Shown: piece after piece, positions 22,340 to 35,000 of the stretch | Layout: each line of letters begins with the position of its first letter | Position numbering within the stretch: the first letter of the stretch is position 1 | Assembly (NCBI GenBank): GCA_004352715.1 | Contig: SCFE01000018.1 | Span: forward strand, 109,448 to 150,694 | Direction: 5' to 3' | Source: Hofstenia miamia | Lineage: Eukaryota > Xenacoelomorpha > Acoela | Length of the DNA stretch: 41,247 nt | The notes under the pieces: generated by a model | Seen by the model: only the letters and a program-made list of their open reading frames with translations | Database searches by the model: none | What the model was told of the DNA's origin: nothing | Program-made: the position numbers and the translations under genes

Positions 22340-24180
22340 AAACATTATATGTGCATATATAATACATTAGATATATATGTATTAATAATGTCATCCGGCA
22401 ACCAAATATTGGCGCCTATAATTTTTGTCAAAACCGATAAAGTTGAGAATAAATTTAGTAAAATGCATAATGAATTATTAAATTTGGCATTTTTCACACA
22501 CATGCGAGCAAAACTAGACCAAAATGCAGTTGACCTATACGCTTCACTTTGAATATTGTTCAGCGTTTGTATTGATACATTTTAAATAATAGTTAAGTTC
22601 GTAATTGTAATAATTTTTCATAAGTTCAAGTGACTTTTCTAAAAAATAATCTCATTTCTATGTTAACTCTTTTATATTTCCGTTTAATTTAATAACAGGC
22701 TCAGGAAAACGTCTTTCATTAGACACAAAGTATAAAATATGTTAATACGCAAACAACAAAAATTACCTCTGCCAAAGGTATTTTTTCGCGTCTGTTTGAC
22801 AGTCTGTGCTATCAGTATTTCCTAACCACTAGAAAGCCTAAGTTGTCAGATTTGACCACTTTCATTTTTGATCGCATATTATTTGTCAACTATGAGTATC
22901 CAGTCAAAATAATGAATGATATTATTTAATTTAGCGAGTATAAGATTTTACCAAAAATTAATGTTACCAGGCGAGCATTGGGCATATAATATTCCCAATC
23001 ATTGTTGTCTGGCATCGTCTTGATTATGTGTCAGATAAATAATTTCAATGAATCATTTCTAAAACAGTCAGAATTAAATCATACATTTTATTGTGGATCA
23101 AATTTGCACATTCTGTTGCCAAATCTACTTTTTTTCTAGGGACAAAACATAAAAGGTTTAGGAATAGCTGTATCCGCAAATGTCCCAGAAGATGAAAAAT
23201 TAGATGGTAAAATTGCATAGCCTAATTCAGTTTCAAAGAACTTATGTTCCATTTTCTTTAATTATTGGGAAAGGATTTCTAAAAAGTCTAATATAGAAAA
23301 TCTAAGCCCTTTCCGAAATGTTTGTTTTTATTTTGATTTTTATTATATTTTATATACGACAAACAACACATCAAACTAAAATATTTGTAAATTTTTTAAT
23401 TTTACAAGAGTTATTAAACGTGAGCAACGATGACAGGATTTGAGTAACAGGTTTTTTCTTAAAGCCATTTTTTATAGATATCCTATAGAATTGATGCAAT
23501 AAAAGTCAAATGTGAAATAATACAGTAGCAGTGCATCAATATATTTAAAAGCATTAACCAAATATATGAACTAGATTTTGTTAGTTTTGATTTAAGTAAG
23601 ATTTCGATTTTTAATTAGAAACAACGAAACTTTAAAAGTCCAGCACTACTCAGTTATAGTTGGGTGTATTATAAAATCGTTGATTTGATCTTGAATATAG
23701 ATAGAACTAATTTTTTGTGTGTCATAAGAAGTTTCGCGCATGTTAATGAAAATTTTCAAAATTTTTGCTTATTTATCAATGGATAGGGGTTACCTGACAG
23801 CACAGTCAATTTTACTGTGTGGGCGGGCACCGGAGAAAAACGGACGCCGGTCGGGAACGGTTAGTGTCAATTCTGAAAATGCAAAGCACTAATTTACAGT
23901 ATATTTGAAATATTATCTATTAATGCCAAAATGCCCAAAATCTCTATTGAGAAACAACATGACAAGAAATTTTGAAAAAAAATTATGCTTCAATTTGAGG
24001 AGCAGATCTTACAGAAGCATGTAGAATTTAAAATTGAATTTACCAATATTTTCAAAATTTTTGTTTGAAATATTTGCGATTTCCTTCTTATCCCTGTATT
24101 TCATATTATCATATTAAATAGCTTCAATACTAATATTTAGCATTTAGCTTTCCAAATTCTCTTGACATAAAAATTCTATT
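22340..24180. other. AT-rich intergenic DNA
   Basis: No gene is recognised. A GC-rich island at about 23818-23860 (GGGCGGGCACCGGA and surroundings) stands out and shares a short motif with 3405-3425. Confidence 0.4.
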
Positions 24181-24184
24181 TTTC

Positions 24185-24950
24185 GTAATTTGATGTGCGG
24201 CTCCGCTTTATTAATTGCTTAGCCTCCTCGTAATTAGTCCAATTAATATCACTAAGCTTCGATTTCGTGAGTTCAAAAGAGTTTATTGTTATTATTTACC
24301 TGTTCTTTAATAACGTTGGAATCACCGGCCTTTTGCTCATTTACTTCAGCACTACTGAGGTGACCCCGCCTGTCAGAAAAAATCCTGCGTACCCCCTGGT
24401 TACTAAAATATCACAAACATGTTCAATTCAATTTGATTTAGCTGAATTTAAATAATAGGAATTAAAATCTCCAAGCAAACTAATAAATTTATTTTTAGAA
24501 ATGGTATGTTCGATTTCTGTGGTTGCAAAAATTAGAAATAAAATTTTTATTTGGATTGTAATAAATGCTTACGAGTTCAGTGCTGCAAAAGTTTGAAAAA
24601 AGATTTTACTTTAATCCACATAGTTTCCAAAATTTCGTGTTTGATTCCTAAGTCATTTTTGTGTTTTGATTTGAACTTCAAATTTTAAAGGGTTTTGGAT
24701 TCAGCATTATTAATTCCCCCACCACGTTCGGATCGATTTTTAAAATGAATATCAAAAATATTACTATTTATATAAAAAATTTAAATTATTAGAATCATTT
24801 AACCAAGTTTCTTTAAAGACGTATATTGCATTGTTTTCGATTTTGCTTACCATTTGAATAAATTGATTGGGATTTGCACGAGGATTTTTAGTATTTAGAT
24901 AAATAATCTTAAGGTTTTATTTTCAGCAATAATTGGCCATTGATTGCTTT
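24185..24950 (-). mobile_element. LINE endonuclease-domain relic
   Basis: The minus strand reads LKIIYLNTKNPRANPNQF near 24850-24920, then FKETWLND and, in another frame, RSERGGGI near 24720-24740. FISLLGDFNSYYLN follows near 24450-24500. These match ordered landmarks of APE-type LINE endonucleases (the N-terminal LN strand, ETWL, R..GGG and the GDFN motif). Frameshifts and stops are frequent. I do not see a linked RT domain downstream on the same strand. Confidence 0.65.
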
Positions 24951-25292
24951 AAATATCTCAGAAATAATAAGTCAAAATTTTATAAACGATAATTTAAATG
25001 ATTACTTAGTAAATTATAGGATTCGATTGGATAATAACTTGAATGAACTTTTGTAATTTTTTTAAAGGATTCATGTATAGTTATAGCAAACTGCCTTTTA
25101 ATTATTCTAGTTACAATAATTATAATATAACCAAAACTAAACTTGAATAAGTTCATTGATCTTAGATCAGAGTAGGAGATTAAGTGATATTGTGTTGAGG
25201 CATCGGAAGAAGATAATGGCGGGTATGAAAGTCACTAGATGCAACGCTTGTGTATGAGATATACGGGTTACGAAGTGAATAATGAGATGTTG

Positions 25293-25583
25293 TAGGGCGA
25301 AATGAGTTGGGTGAATTAGAAAAAAAGCTCCTTAAATTACAAATGAAATGTAAGAGTCCTTTGCTGGAGAGATGAATAACGTACCAAACAAGAAGACAAG
25401 TATCAATAATGCGTGAAGAGAGAAGAANNNNNNNNNNNNNNNNNNNNNTAGGGCGAAATGAGTTGGGTGAATTAGAAAAAAAGCTCCTTAAATTACAAAT
25501 GAAATGTAAGAGTCCTTTGCTGGAGAGATGAATAACGTACCAAACAAGAAGACAAGTATCAATAATGCGTGAAGAGAGAAGAA
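25293..25583. repeat. 135-bp exact duplication around a 21-N gap
   Basis: Bases 25293-25427 and 25449-25583 are identical and separated only by a run of 21 N (25428-25448). Such a layout is typical of two overlapping contig ends that a scaffolder failed to merge. It is likely an assembly artefact within the R4-like element. Confidence 0.85.
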
Positions 25584-28361
25584 AATTTTCGAAAACTGGG
25601 ATTACAGTGAAATTCTGTTTGGCTAGATTGTGCAAGATGAGATAGCATGTTTTGATTTCGAAGTTCTTGAATAGGTGTGATCAGTGCAGACAGGTGTGAT
25701 TTTAAAGAAACGATTTACCTGGGTGTAAATTTCCTGTGGATTCCGTTTAGAAGTATTTTCAGATTTGATTTGAAATTCTATGTGTAGTGACGTGTGTTTT
25801 TAGGTAAAGCGATATTTTCCTGGGAGTTCAGTGGTGTTGCTTCCCGGATAAGAAAGTATTGTTGTCCGATTATTGTGAAGATGTTGCGAACGTGCGTGTT
25901 TAATATACTAATTCCAGTAATAAGTGCTGTACTTCCAGGATTTGTTTCTTTTATTCTAGAATTCGATTTCGACTTTGGCCGAGATAAGTTGCAGAAGGTG
26001 AGAAATTGAGAAAAGATGGGGCAAGGGCAAAGCAGGCAAGAGACAATATGAAGTTTGAGACTCAAGAAGAAGAATATATGGGGAAGTGCGTAATCAGAGA
26101 TAGAGAGTGAGCAGATGCAGAAGGAGTTCAGAAAAGAAGACGTAATCACAACTGTAAAACTGAAGGAAGCTAAAATGAAGATGAAGAACTGGAAGACGCC
26201 AGGCAGAGATGAGGTACATGGATATTGGTTGAAGAAGTTCACAAGTATTCATGAGAGACTAGCAGTAGCATTGGATGAGTGTGCGGTGAGTGGGTGTACA
26301 GAGTGGATGGTAGTGGGAAGGACGTTTCTGACACAGAAGGACCTAAAGAAAGGTAGTGAGGCAAGCAACTTTAGGCCAATAACATGTCTGCAAACAACTT
26401 GAAAATTGGTAACTTCTGTGATTTAAGGTAGGCTGGCATGTTACTTAGAACAGAACAGGTTGATACCAGAGAAGCAGAAGGGATGTAGGACAAGGTGAAA
26501 GGATGCAAAGATCAGTTGTTGATAGACCAGGCAGTGGAGGAGAATTGTAGAAGAAGGAAGACAAACTTAGCAATGGTATGGATAGAATACAGGAAGGCGT
26601 ATGACAGCATATCGCATAGGTGAGTATTGAGGACGCTAGAAGCCAATGGAGCTTCACGGAAATGGGTTGAGTTTCTAGAGAGGCAGACTGAGATAGATGG
26701 GTACAGGTTGAGGTTTAGGTGAAGCATATTCCAGGGAGACCGCTTAACACCACTACTGTTTGTAGTTAGCTTAATCCCTATTACAGAAAAGTTAAAGGAG
26801 ACAGGAATAGGGTATAGTTGGAGAAGAATGGTAGAACAGTGAGTCACCTGTGGTACATGGACGACCTGAAGATGTATGCTAGTTCAAGGAAGATGTTGCA
26901 GAAGCAAGTGGAAACATTGGAGAAGGCAAGCAGAGATTCAGGTTTAGAATTTGGATTACTAAAGTGTGCGGCAGTGACAATGACTAGATGTAACTGTATG
27001 GATGGGGATAGTTTAAGGACGCGCAGTGGGGATACGATTGAGGAAATCAACGAGGAGTACAAGTAATTAGGTGTGATAGAGAGTGTCAGAACAGATCATG
27101 AGGAAATGAAGATGAGGTTTAGAAAAGAATACAAGAGGAGAGTAAGGAAGGTACTACAGATGTCAGCATTGAATGGGCAGAATAGTATAAAAGCAATTAT
27201 TACATGGGTGATACCAGTGTTGAGATATTCGGCAGGAATAGTTAGGTGGAACAAGAATGAACTTAGGGAGCTAGACGGGAAGCCAAGGAAGATACTACCA
27301 GCAGAGAGAGCATTCACCTTAAATGAAGATGTTGATAGATTTTACATCGCAAGACATAAATGAGGGAAAGGACTGCTAAGTGTGGAGGAAACTGTAGATG
27401 CAGAAGCACTAGGCGAAAGGAGTATGTGGAAGCACAACCTAGAGGGTCAATACTGGAGGTCACTAAGGAGTTAAGGAAGATAAGAACTGAGAGTGAAGGA
27501 AAGAAGGTATACCAGAGTAGGATGGAATCAGAGAGACAAACATGGTATAGGCAGAAGGCAATGCATGGAGAATACTGGAGGAACACAGAAAAATGTGACA
27601 GAGAAAAAAGCAATAAGTGGTTAAAGAATGCAGGAAAAAAAGAGAAACAGGAGCACTGATAATGGCAGCACAGGAGCAAGCAATAAGAACAAACTGGTTG
27701 AAGAAACATATAGACAGAAGAGTAAAAGTAAGTGATTAGTGCAAGCTATGTAAGAAAGAGGTGGAGACAGTAGATCATCTGATAGCAGGGTGTGAGATGT
27801 TGCCGCAGAATGAGTATAAGTTCAGGCATGAGAAGATGGGATGAATAGTACATTGGAGCTTGAGCAGGCAGCATGAGTTAGAAGCAGGGACAAGGGGTAT
27901 GAGCACAAGCCACAGGGAGTCATAGAGACGGATAAGGTTAAGATACTGTGGGACTTCAACATCCAGACAAGCAAGGTAATAGACGCACAGAGGCCAGACA
28001 TAGTAGTGGTAGACAAAGAGAAAAGATGGGGAACAGTGATAGACATAGCTGTACCAAAGGACAGAAAGCAAGGAGAAAGAGAAGATAGACAAGTACAGAG
28101 AGTTAGTAGAGGAAATAGAAAGGCTGTGGAAGTTAAAGAAAGTTGAAGTAGTTCCGGTAGTTGTAGGAGCACTAGGAGCAGTGAGCAAGAAGCATAAGAG
28201 ATACTTGGACGAGTTGGGAGTACCAAAGTGGGGAGGAGCAGTAGCACAGAAGGCAGCATTGTTAGGAACAGCTAGAGTCCTGAGGAAAGCTCTCAGACTC
28301 CCTGGGAACTAGTGAGTTCACCGAGCTGAGAGGGATACCAGCATGAAGCTGTGAGATGCAA

Positions 28362-28415
28362 GAATAATAATAATATTAATAATAATAATAATGGGGATAA
28401 TAATAATTATAATGT
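28362..28415 (+). repeat. TAA/AAT microsatellite at the 3' end of the R4-like element
   Basis: An imperfect run of AAT/TAA units (with one GGGG interruption) immediately follows the degenerate element. It may be the original target repeat or the element's own 3' tail. Confidence 0.8.
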
Positions 28416-30035
28416 AGTGTATCAAATAGCAGTTTATGCAAATAAATTTAAAAAAATAGAAATAGAGAAAAATATCTACAAAATTAAAGAAATTAGTAAC
28501 AGGTACAAAATGGGAAGAAATCGCATTTATGTTGAAGATCAAATTGAAATAAGAAGAAAGAAAAAATGTGAGTAGTTGATTTTTAAACATTCTAGGTTTA
28601 GACCAAAAATCTATTTCTAGATTTGAGATAATGAAGTTAGCAAAAGTAATTATACGATAGAAATTGTTAAAAGCACAAGTTTTGCTTTATAAAAGCGAAG
28701 AAAATGGAACAAAACATTTGATTAAGAGTGAGAATTATATGCATGATTGGAAAAGTAATTTGTTAAGAAAAGTAAGATCTAGAAACTTGAAACACAGGAA
28801 AAATGGCAGAAGTCTAGCTTAAGAAGAAGTCTTAGGTAAGTTTAGGTAGAAAAAAATATCCAGCGAAAGCCACGAAGCAAGAGAACGTCAAATTCAATAG
28901 AAGAACAGGAATTTAGATACCAGCATTGGGAATTGTAGCAAAACTTGGAGAGGCAATTTGATTTAAAGAGAATTCATTTTGAAGGAGAATTTAGTGATAA
29001 CATAAGGAAATAGAGAGAAGAGGAGAACCTTAGTTTTTAATGAAACATGTTGTGACCCGGAAAGTGACGAGGAAATTGTTATGGTTAAAATAAATCGGAA
29101 TATCATTTAGATAGAACACTTTTTGGTAAGCTATTTTTATAATTAAATCTCAGATATTGTTTTGATTCTTAACGCTTTTTTTGCAATATTATTTCTGGTT
29201 AGGTTTTACAGATATATTTTTAAAAACGTAATCAATTTTATTTTAATCAATTGTTGCAAATTTATTGTCTGATGTTAAATTTATTATATACTTTATTATA
29301 AATAAAACTACGTTTGTTTGTTAATACACATTTTTAACTGAATTTGTTTAAACTGTTAATTGTCATGTGTTTTATACTGTGATCTATCACCTCATTTGAC
29401 TTGTTTATTAATCATTAATTTAGATACTTCCGTGTGAAATTCATAACGTGCAATACACATTGCGTTTGTTTCCTACAGCATTCCCATCCCAAAATAAAGG
29501 TTTGACGAATATTATGTTTGTTCATTGAACTGTAGATAAAATTCGCTGTATGAACTTTATCCTTTAGTAGTGCATTTTATATTTTCTTTGTAAATTAATT
29601 TATTATTTATAAATGTTCGTTTTCTCTGTATGGTGAGAGTATGCATCTGTGAAAACATGTATTTATGTTTATTTTTGAAGATTGTTTATGTAATATGAAT
29701 CGAAAAATTGGTTCGATTTTAAACAATAGATTGCAAAAATGCTAATCTCACGGGATTTTGAAAATTCCTCAACATATATGAATAAGAAAAACTGTTACAT
29801 TTTATACAATAGACTGCAAACATATGTGTTTGCCAACAAATATTACAACAAAAGAGAATATCTTCCAATGACGTCAGAGGAACACAGACGATCAAAGTAT
29901 CCAATTACATCATTGCCATGCCCGCCAGGGTCAAAGTTCAAAAATATCAACGTACTTCTGCACTGTATTACTACTTAGATGATCAGAGGTCAGCCTGAGC
30001 AATGCTTGACTGTACTATTTGAAACAGAAAAGAAA
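28416..30035. other. Intergenic DNA
   Basis: A short plus-strand open stretch at 28420-28575 encodes a Lys/Asn-rich peptide with YKMGRNRIYVE, reminiscent of the start of LINE or gag-like ORF1 proteins, but this is too weak to call. The remainder is AT-rich without recognised features. Confidence 0.35.
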
Positions 30036-31280
30036 ATGCGAGTGTCATCATCAGCCTATAGCATGCAATCAGAATTAGATTCAGAAACCCGCAGTATAAA
30101 ATCATTGATGAATATAATTAAGAGAAGTGGCCCAAGAATCGAATCTTGAGGTACACCAGAAGTAACAGGACGTTCATTAGAAAATACGGAGTCAATACTA
30201 ACAAACTGAGTTCTGTCGAAAAGATAATCGGACATGAGAGAAATGAAAGAATAGTCAATTCCAAGTTTCGAAAGTTTGCTCAGCAAGATACAATAAGGAA
30301 CTTTATCAAAAGCTTTTTGAAAGTCAAGATAGAGGCAAAAAAGAGGAACGTTATGATCAAAGTGAGAATAGACACTATCGAGAAATCGTAGATGCAGTAG
30401 ATTTATGTGACATAATGACATACTGAGATGTTTTGAAATCAGTTGGAGAGGGTTGGGATAAATAGCATTAAATATAACTCTTTTAATGCAAGGGATAGGT
30501 GAGAGAAAATAGAAATTGCCGATAAGAAAAGTAGTGTTGTCGGGGAAGATTTTTGCCCGTTTTGAAAATAGGAACAGCTAAAGTAGTATTCCATATTTTA
30601 GGGAACGAAAGAGATGGAACATAGGTTCAGTAACGGAAGACGCAATGTTTTTAATAAAGGAATTGGACAATGGCCAATGTGGAATGAAATGGAATGAGGC
30701 ATCAGAGACGAAAGGATCTTAAAGATTGTATGTGCAGAGAAAGAATTAAGAATAATTTCAGCTAGGTTCAAAGATTCTGAATTTCAAGAATGTGGATTAT
30801 TGGGAAAGCTATTGGGAGAGAAAACAGAGGAAAAGTATTCGTTAAAAATGCTAGAAGTACTTCTGGGTGAATGAGCAACTTTGCCATTAATTTCAAGTGT
30901 AGAGAGAATTGATTTACTTTAAGACACTAATTTGATCAGTTTGTGCGAAGCATTGAGAGAAATATTAGAAGAAAACAACTGAAGAAAGGCAACTTTATCA
31001 AATTGGCTAATTCAGATGATATGTGTGTGAGACGTTTCTGTAAGCATGATTTTCCAGAAGGGTGAACCGATAGGGGCTTAAGGAACCTTACTTTGTTATA
31101 ACTATAAGCGGAATGGGAAGTGTAGAAGAAAGGTAGATTTTGACAACGCCATCTTTTGCGTGGAAAAAAAGAGAATGTACATGAGAGACAAGGGTTTGAG
31201 TAGGTTGAAGTAAATCATGAGAAGGATCAAGAAATAATGATGAATTGATGAAATGATTTAAAGAGTTATAACCACCTTTT
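30036..31280 (-). mobile_element. LINE reverse-transcriptase relic with broken YADD
   Basis: The minus strand contains LYLDFQKAFDKVPY (RT motif A), SGVPQDSILGPLLLIIFIND (motif B) and, at 30045-30062, a stop codon in place of the Tyr of YADD followed by ADDDTRIF (motif C). Upstream frames show CIKRVIFNAIYP and a PIFKTG-like block, the segment before the palm, scattered among stops up to about 31280. The motifs place it with jockey/CR1-like LINEs. The truncated 3' side (below 30036) and the stop in the catalytic motif make it dead. Confidence 0.8.
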
Positions 31281-31440
31281 TTGTTCTTAAAGTTAGAATC
31301 CTGTTGTTCTACAATATTAATGTTGCCTTACATTCCTGTAAAATTATTTTGCCATATTTCTTGTTTGAAAAATGACACAAACCGATATTTCTGTGAATAA
31401 TGATTGGTAAATGGATGTGCACAAATTTGGTGTTCCTTTG

Positions 31441-31451
31441 TTTAGTAGTAA
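31441..31451 (+). promoter_or_regulatory. Shared upstream motif TTTAGTAGTAA, member B
   Basis: The motif is located 52 bp before the ATG at 31493. A further block, TCTGTGA...ATTGGTAAATG-ATGTG (31390-31420), is shared with the 5' flank of member A at 39368-39397. Conservation in position and sequence suggests a retained promoter. Confidence 0.5.
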
Positions 31452-31492
31452 CATCGAAAATTCCCCGGCATTTCAAATATTTTTCATAGGAA

Positions 31493-32050
31493 ATGACGCA
31501 TATCAAAAAGCTATTTAAAGTTGTTTGCTTCCTTATTATATGTGGAATTTCACTGGTTGCTAGCAATACCGAATACATTGTAACTATTAATTCCAAAAAG
31601 ACAGGCAAGCCAAGGAAAAACGATTCTGTAAGTAAATATGTAACACTTATATAAACTGTTAATAAATATGTTGTTAAAGGAAAAATTGCAAAGTTAAAGT
31701 ATAATTTTTTGTCACTCCTTTAGATGATAAAAGTACGCTTGAATTCATATCGAGATAAAGCTGTTTTAATGACTCTGAATATTTCTAAAGACGACATTGA
31801 TGGTGGGGAAACTACTACATTTTCAAGCAAAAACCATTATTATGGTGTTATGCATGAGGCTATGGTGTGCAGAGTTGACCACAAGGACGATTGGAATTTA
31901 AATTACTTACGGTTAATGGTCGTCAAATTCATACACAAATTGCAAAGAAATGTAATTCAAATAATTAATTTCAACAGAGAGGCATGTTGGGTCAATCATT
32001 GCTGTACTTTAGAGGCGGATCTTAAATCAATGAAAATTTTTTTAGATTAA
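31493..32050 (+). CDS. Small secreted PLAT-like family protein, member B (2 exons)
   Basis: Exon 1 is 31493-31627 (45 codons) and exon 2 is 31724-32050. The intron is 96 bp, with donor GTAAGT and acceptor CTCCTTTAG, phase 0. The product is 153 aa. The signal peptide (about residues 1-24) starts MTHIKKLFKVVCFLIICGIS. The mature chain begins with the strand TEYIVTINSKKTG, continues with MTLNISKDDIDGG, then HKDDWNLNYLRLMV, and ends with cysteine-containing ACWVNHCCTLEADLKSMKIF. Cys in MVCRV plus ACW and CC give four mature cysteines, enough for two disulfides. The strand order, the D-x-W...V motif and the F/C-W element after it resemble a PLAT/LH2 beta-sandwich, but this is a by-eye proposal. 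The frame is intact and both splice sites are good. The 3' flank TTTTTGTAACCAAA matches member A. Confidence 0.8.
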
Positions 32051-35000
32051 TGATCAGATATTTTTGTAACCAAAATTTATTGAAGTAAAGAATAGACTTT
32101 GCATTTATTAAATTGAGCATGCACATAGATATTGTGTATACCAAATCATATCAAAAATCGTTCTTCGCTCGATATCAATAATTGTTAATAATATCATTTG
32201 AACTAAGGTAGATCGATATGACATGTCCAAAAAATGATTTCTATTATGGGAAAAAAATTAATATATTATACTTACTAAATCTGTGTGTGGAAGTACGTGC
32301 TCATTTTAAATAATGAATTATAAATCCAAATATTTGTTTGCTAAAACTTAGGCCGCTACTGAAATATAATTCTGACTGTGCTTGTTAAGACTTACTCGAC
32401 CCTAAGCTGCCCATTGGATCTGTAAAATCAAAAATCTTTTTTTCTACGCTCTCAAACAATTTGAACAAAAACTTAGTTGTTAATATATTTTATTAAATTT
32501 GCATTCTCAGGCAATTTATAGCAATAATTTATGATATTTTTTTGATCTAATTAATTTGCTTCATAAACTTAATGAAAATACTGTCTTTAAATATAATTCT
32601 CCTTTTTATTCAAAGTTGATTTCAAGCGTAATATGTAATATGATGCTTTTGTCATAACTTTCTGAAAACACGGCCTCTAACCTTGCAGCGAGTCTTAAAA
32701 AAGAAGATTAATCTGCATGTTTCAAATACGAATTTCTGTCAATATATTTTAAGGAGATAAAATATAGCATTTTAATAGTGTAATGTGCCTTCCAATAAAT
32801 TTAGTTTATTTACTACATAAATTTTAAATATAAAAGTTGATTGTTATAAATTTTAAAGGTTCTTAAGCAACAGCATTATTTAAATTTCTTTTTACATTAC
32901 AATAATTATTAGTAATTACTGCTCTAATGCTTTTAACTAACAATGTATAATCTGCAAAATATTTCATTTATTTTACATGGTAAGCACCCAGGAAAAAGAA
33001 ACATATTGAAATAATCAACTGAATTTCTTGAATTTTTTCCATGTTAATTCATTAATGTACTGATAGTAAATGGCATCATCAATTACTGCAACACATCTTA
33101 AGATCAATTGGGATCAGTGGCTGCAGCTTCAATTGAGTCAATATCCATAGAATCTAATCATATTCAGACAAATAAGAATTCACCGAAGTAATCGGTCTTT
33201 GAATGGTATGTTCGTTAATTGTTTAGAATCGTCATATTTTGTACATTAAGAAGTTAAGCAAAGCAATTTCCATCAGAAAACAGAAAACTGCATATTGACT
33301 ATAACGAATATCTTAAAACGTCTTGTTGAAATCGAGAATGAAAATGTAATTAATATTTTGTATAGCAAAGGGTATTTGATTAATTCGCAATGTTGGGGAT
33401 GTCTGTTGCACAGCAGCAAACATTTGCTTAGTGAGTCCCGGTAACCTACTCTCATTCTGTAAGCGGAACTGCTCAGCAAATGGTCATTCAAAGTCATTTA
33501 AAAAACTTAAGTTATTTGGATTTACAACACAAAGTGGATTATATCTTGATTTTGCGTTAACCAATAAAAAATGCATTGAATGTAGAATGATGTTTCTTGA
33601 CATATAATATGTGTGAAATAGTTCATCAAATGTATCAATTGCCAAAATGAAGTTAAGTTGTCCTCCCGTGCGAACAAACGAGAACAAAGCAGACGTCATT
33701 TTAATTATGTATTAGAGTTTTCAACATTGACAAGCTTCGAACATGAATGTCAAGTAGATTTACAATTTTTTTCTATATGTAAATTAAACACTTCCATCTC
33801 CAACTAAAACAAAGGCAAAATCAATGTCAATTCTAATTTCTTAACTGAATGTACAGTATCATACATTAAACAAATTAATGATGCAGGAAAAAGAATGCAA
33901 TGAATATCCGAATTGAATCTTGGATAATCATCAAGAACTAATTTGTAATTATGTAACTATTAACCTGAGCTCTATCACAGACAAATCCAAAAACTTTAAG
34001 TTCGCTATTTTAAGCAGAATAGAAACAATATGGAAAGAGAAACATTAGCTTCATAAATAGCAAACAATGAAGCATATTTTTATTGATAACCATGTTAACT
34101 ATGAAGCAATAGATGCTGGTGTAACTTTCTCCCTTGCATTCATTTCGTTTTTATTATATTTGACTTATTGGTTATCCGAATGCATTTTGTTTCAAAAGTC
34201 AGGATACATGAGGATACGAATTGTTAGCATTACATCATTCAATAAACGTTGACGAAATGATATTTCCTTAGCGGAATTTCTACAAGTACCTTGGAAGTGC
34301 TCTTTAGCGGCGATTCAATTTTGCATAGGGGTAGGTGTTAAACTGTTTTGTTACATAAAAATATTACATGTTTACAGCATTATCCACTGATTTATAAGTT
34401 CTTTGTTAACAAAGAATATATCATATAAATGATATTTTTGAGCTGATTTATAAATAGCTATAGTTATCTATTTTTTATTTTTGCACAATGTGCAAAATTT
34501 TTACAAAGCAGAATAAAATGCGCGAATATTCAATACCAATTTATTGCTTTTTTAGACAAACTCTTAATTTTCATTAATAGAAACGGTGACTTACACTTAG
34601 AAAATTTTTTCTACATTGTGTTGTTAAACCATTAAATAAAGTTGATGAATAGGTCAACAATTCTACTCCATTATTGAAGGACTGAAACCAGAAGTGTGCC
34701 CCTCGCAAATCTAGTGAGATGGTGAAAATAAGGTAACATAAACATTGCATTAACATGCTTCTACATGATTCGATAGTGACCAAAATCAGTCCCTTGGCTG
34801 AATTGAGACTATGATCACCTGATGTAAGAAAAAACAAATTATCCAATTCACTTTGGAGCTCAACTCAAAGTTTCAGTGCTCACAGAGTTGGTGAAAGTGT
34901 TCCCTAACGATACTGGCTTCACTATTGTTTAGTTGGGGCTACTCAATATTTGAATCCCTACTAACAAGTAATCAACCATGCAATAAATAAATCATTCTAC

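Larger units (their letters stand above)
25190..28415 (+). mobile_element. R4/Dong-like LINE with restriction-like endonuclease (degenerate)
   Basis: The plus strand is strikingly purine-rich and encodes a Lys/Glu/Arg-rich ORF broken by many stops and frameshifts. Recognisable pieces, in order, are: LEKKLLKLQMKC near 25320-25350 (N-terminal coiled-coil-like region); MKNWKTPGRDEVHGYW...FRPITC (26183-26390, fingers); a palm region near 26580 with a Y-D motif; HLWYMDDLKMYAS (26843-26881, motif C, here YMDD-like); WVIPVLRYSAGIVRWNKNEL (about 27205); the zinc knuckle CKLCKKEVETVDHLIAGC (27740-27793); and ILWDFNIQT...RPDIVVVD...VIDIAVPKD (27945-28065). The last block is the PD-type restriction-like endonuclease. 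The element ends in a TAA/AAT-rich tract, as expected for the R4/Dong group, whose Dong member inserts into TAA repeats (established for Bombyx). It is inactive. The left end is uncertain. Confidence 0.8.

Noticed and set aside
26445-28259. Several long minus-strand ORFs rich in Ser, Leu, Phe and Cys
   Set aside because: They are antisense shadows of the purine-rich R4-like element, with low-complexity composition and no domain.
28318-28590. Minus-strand ORF with a long Ile run
   Set aside because: It is a translation of the TAA/AAT microsatellite.
33273-33699. Adjacent minus-strand ORFs with a loose PAN-like cysteine pattern
   Set aside because: There are only three or four cysteines, no splice sites fit, and no other frame supports a gene.
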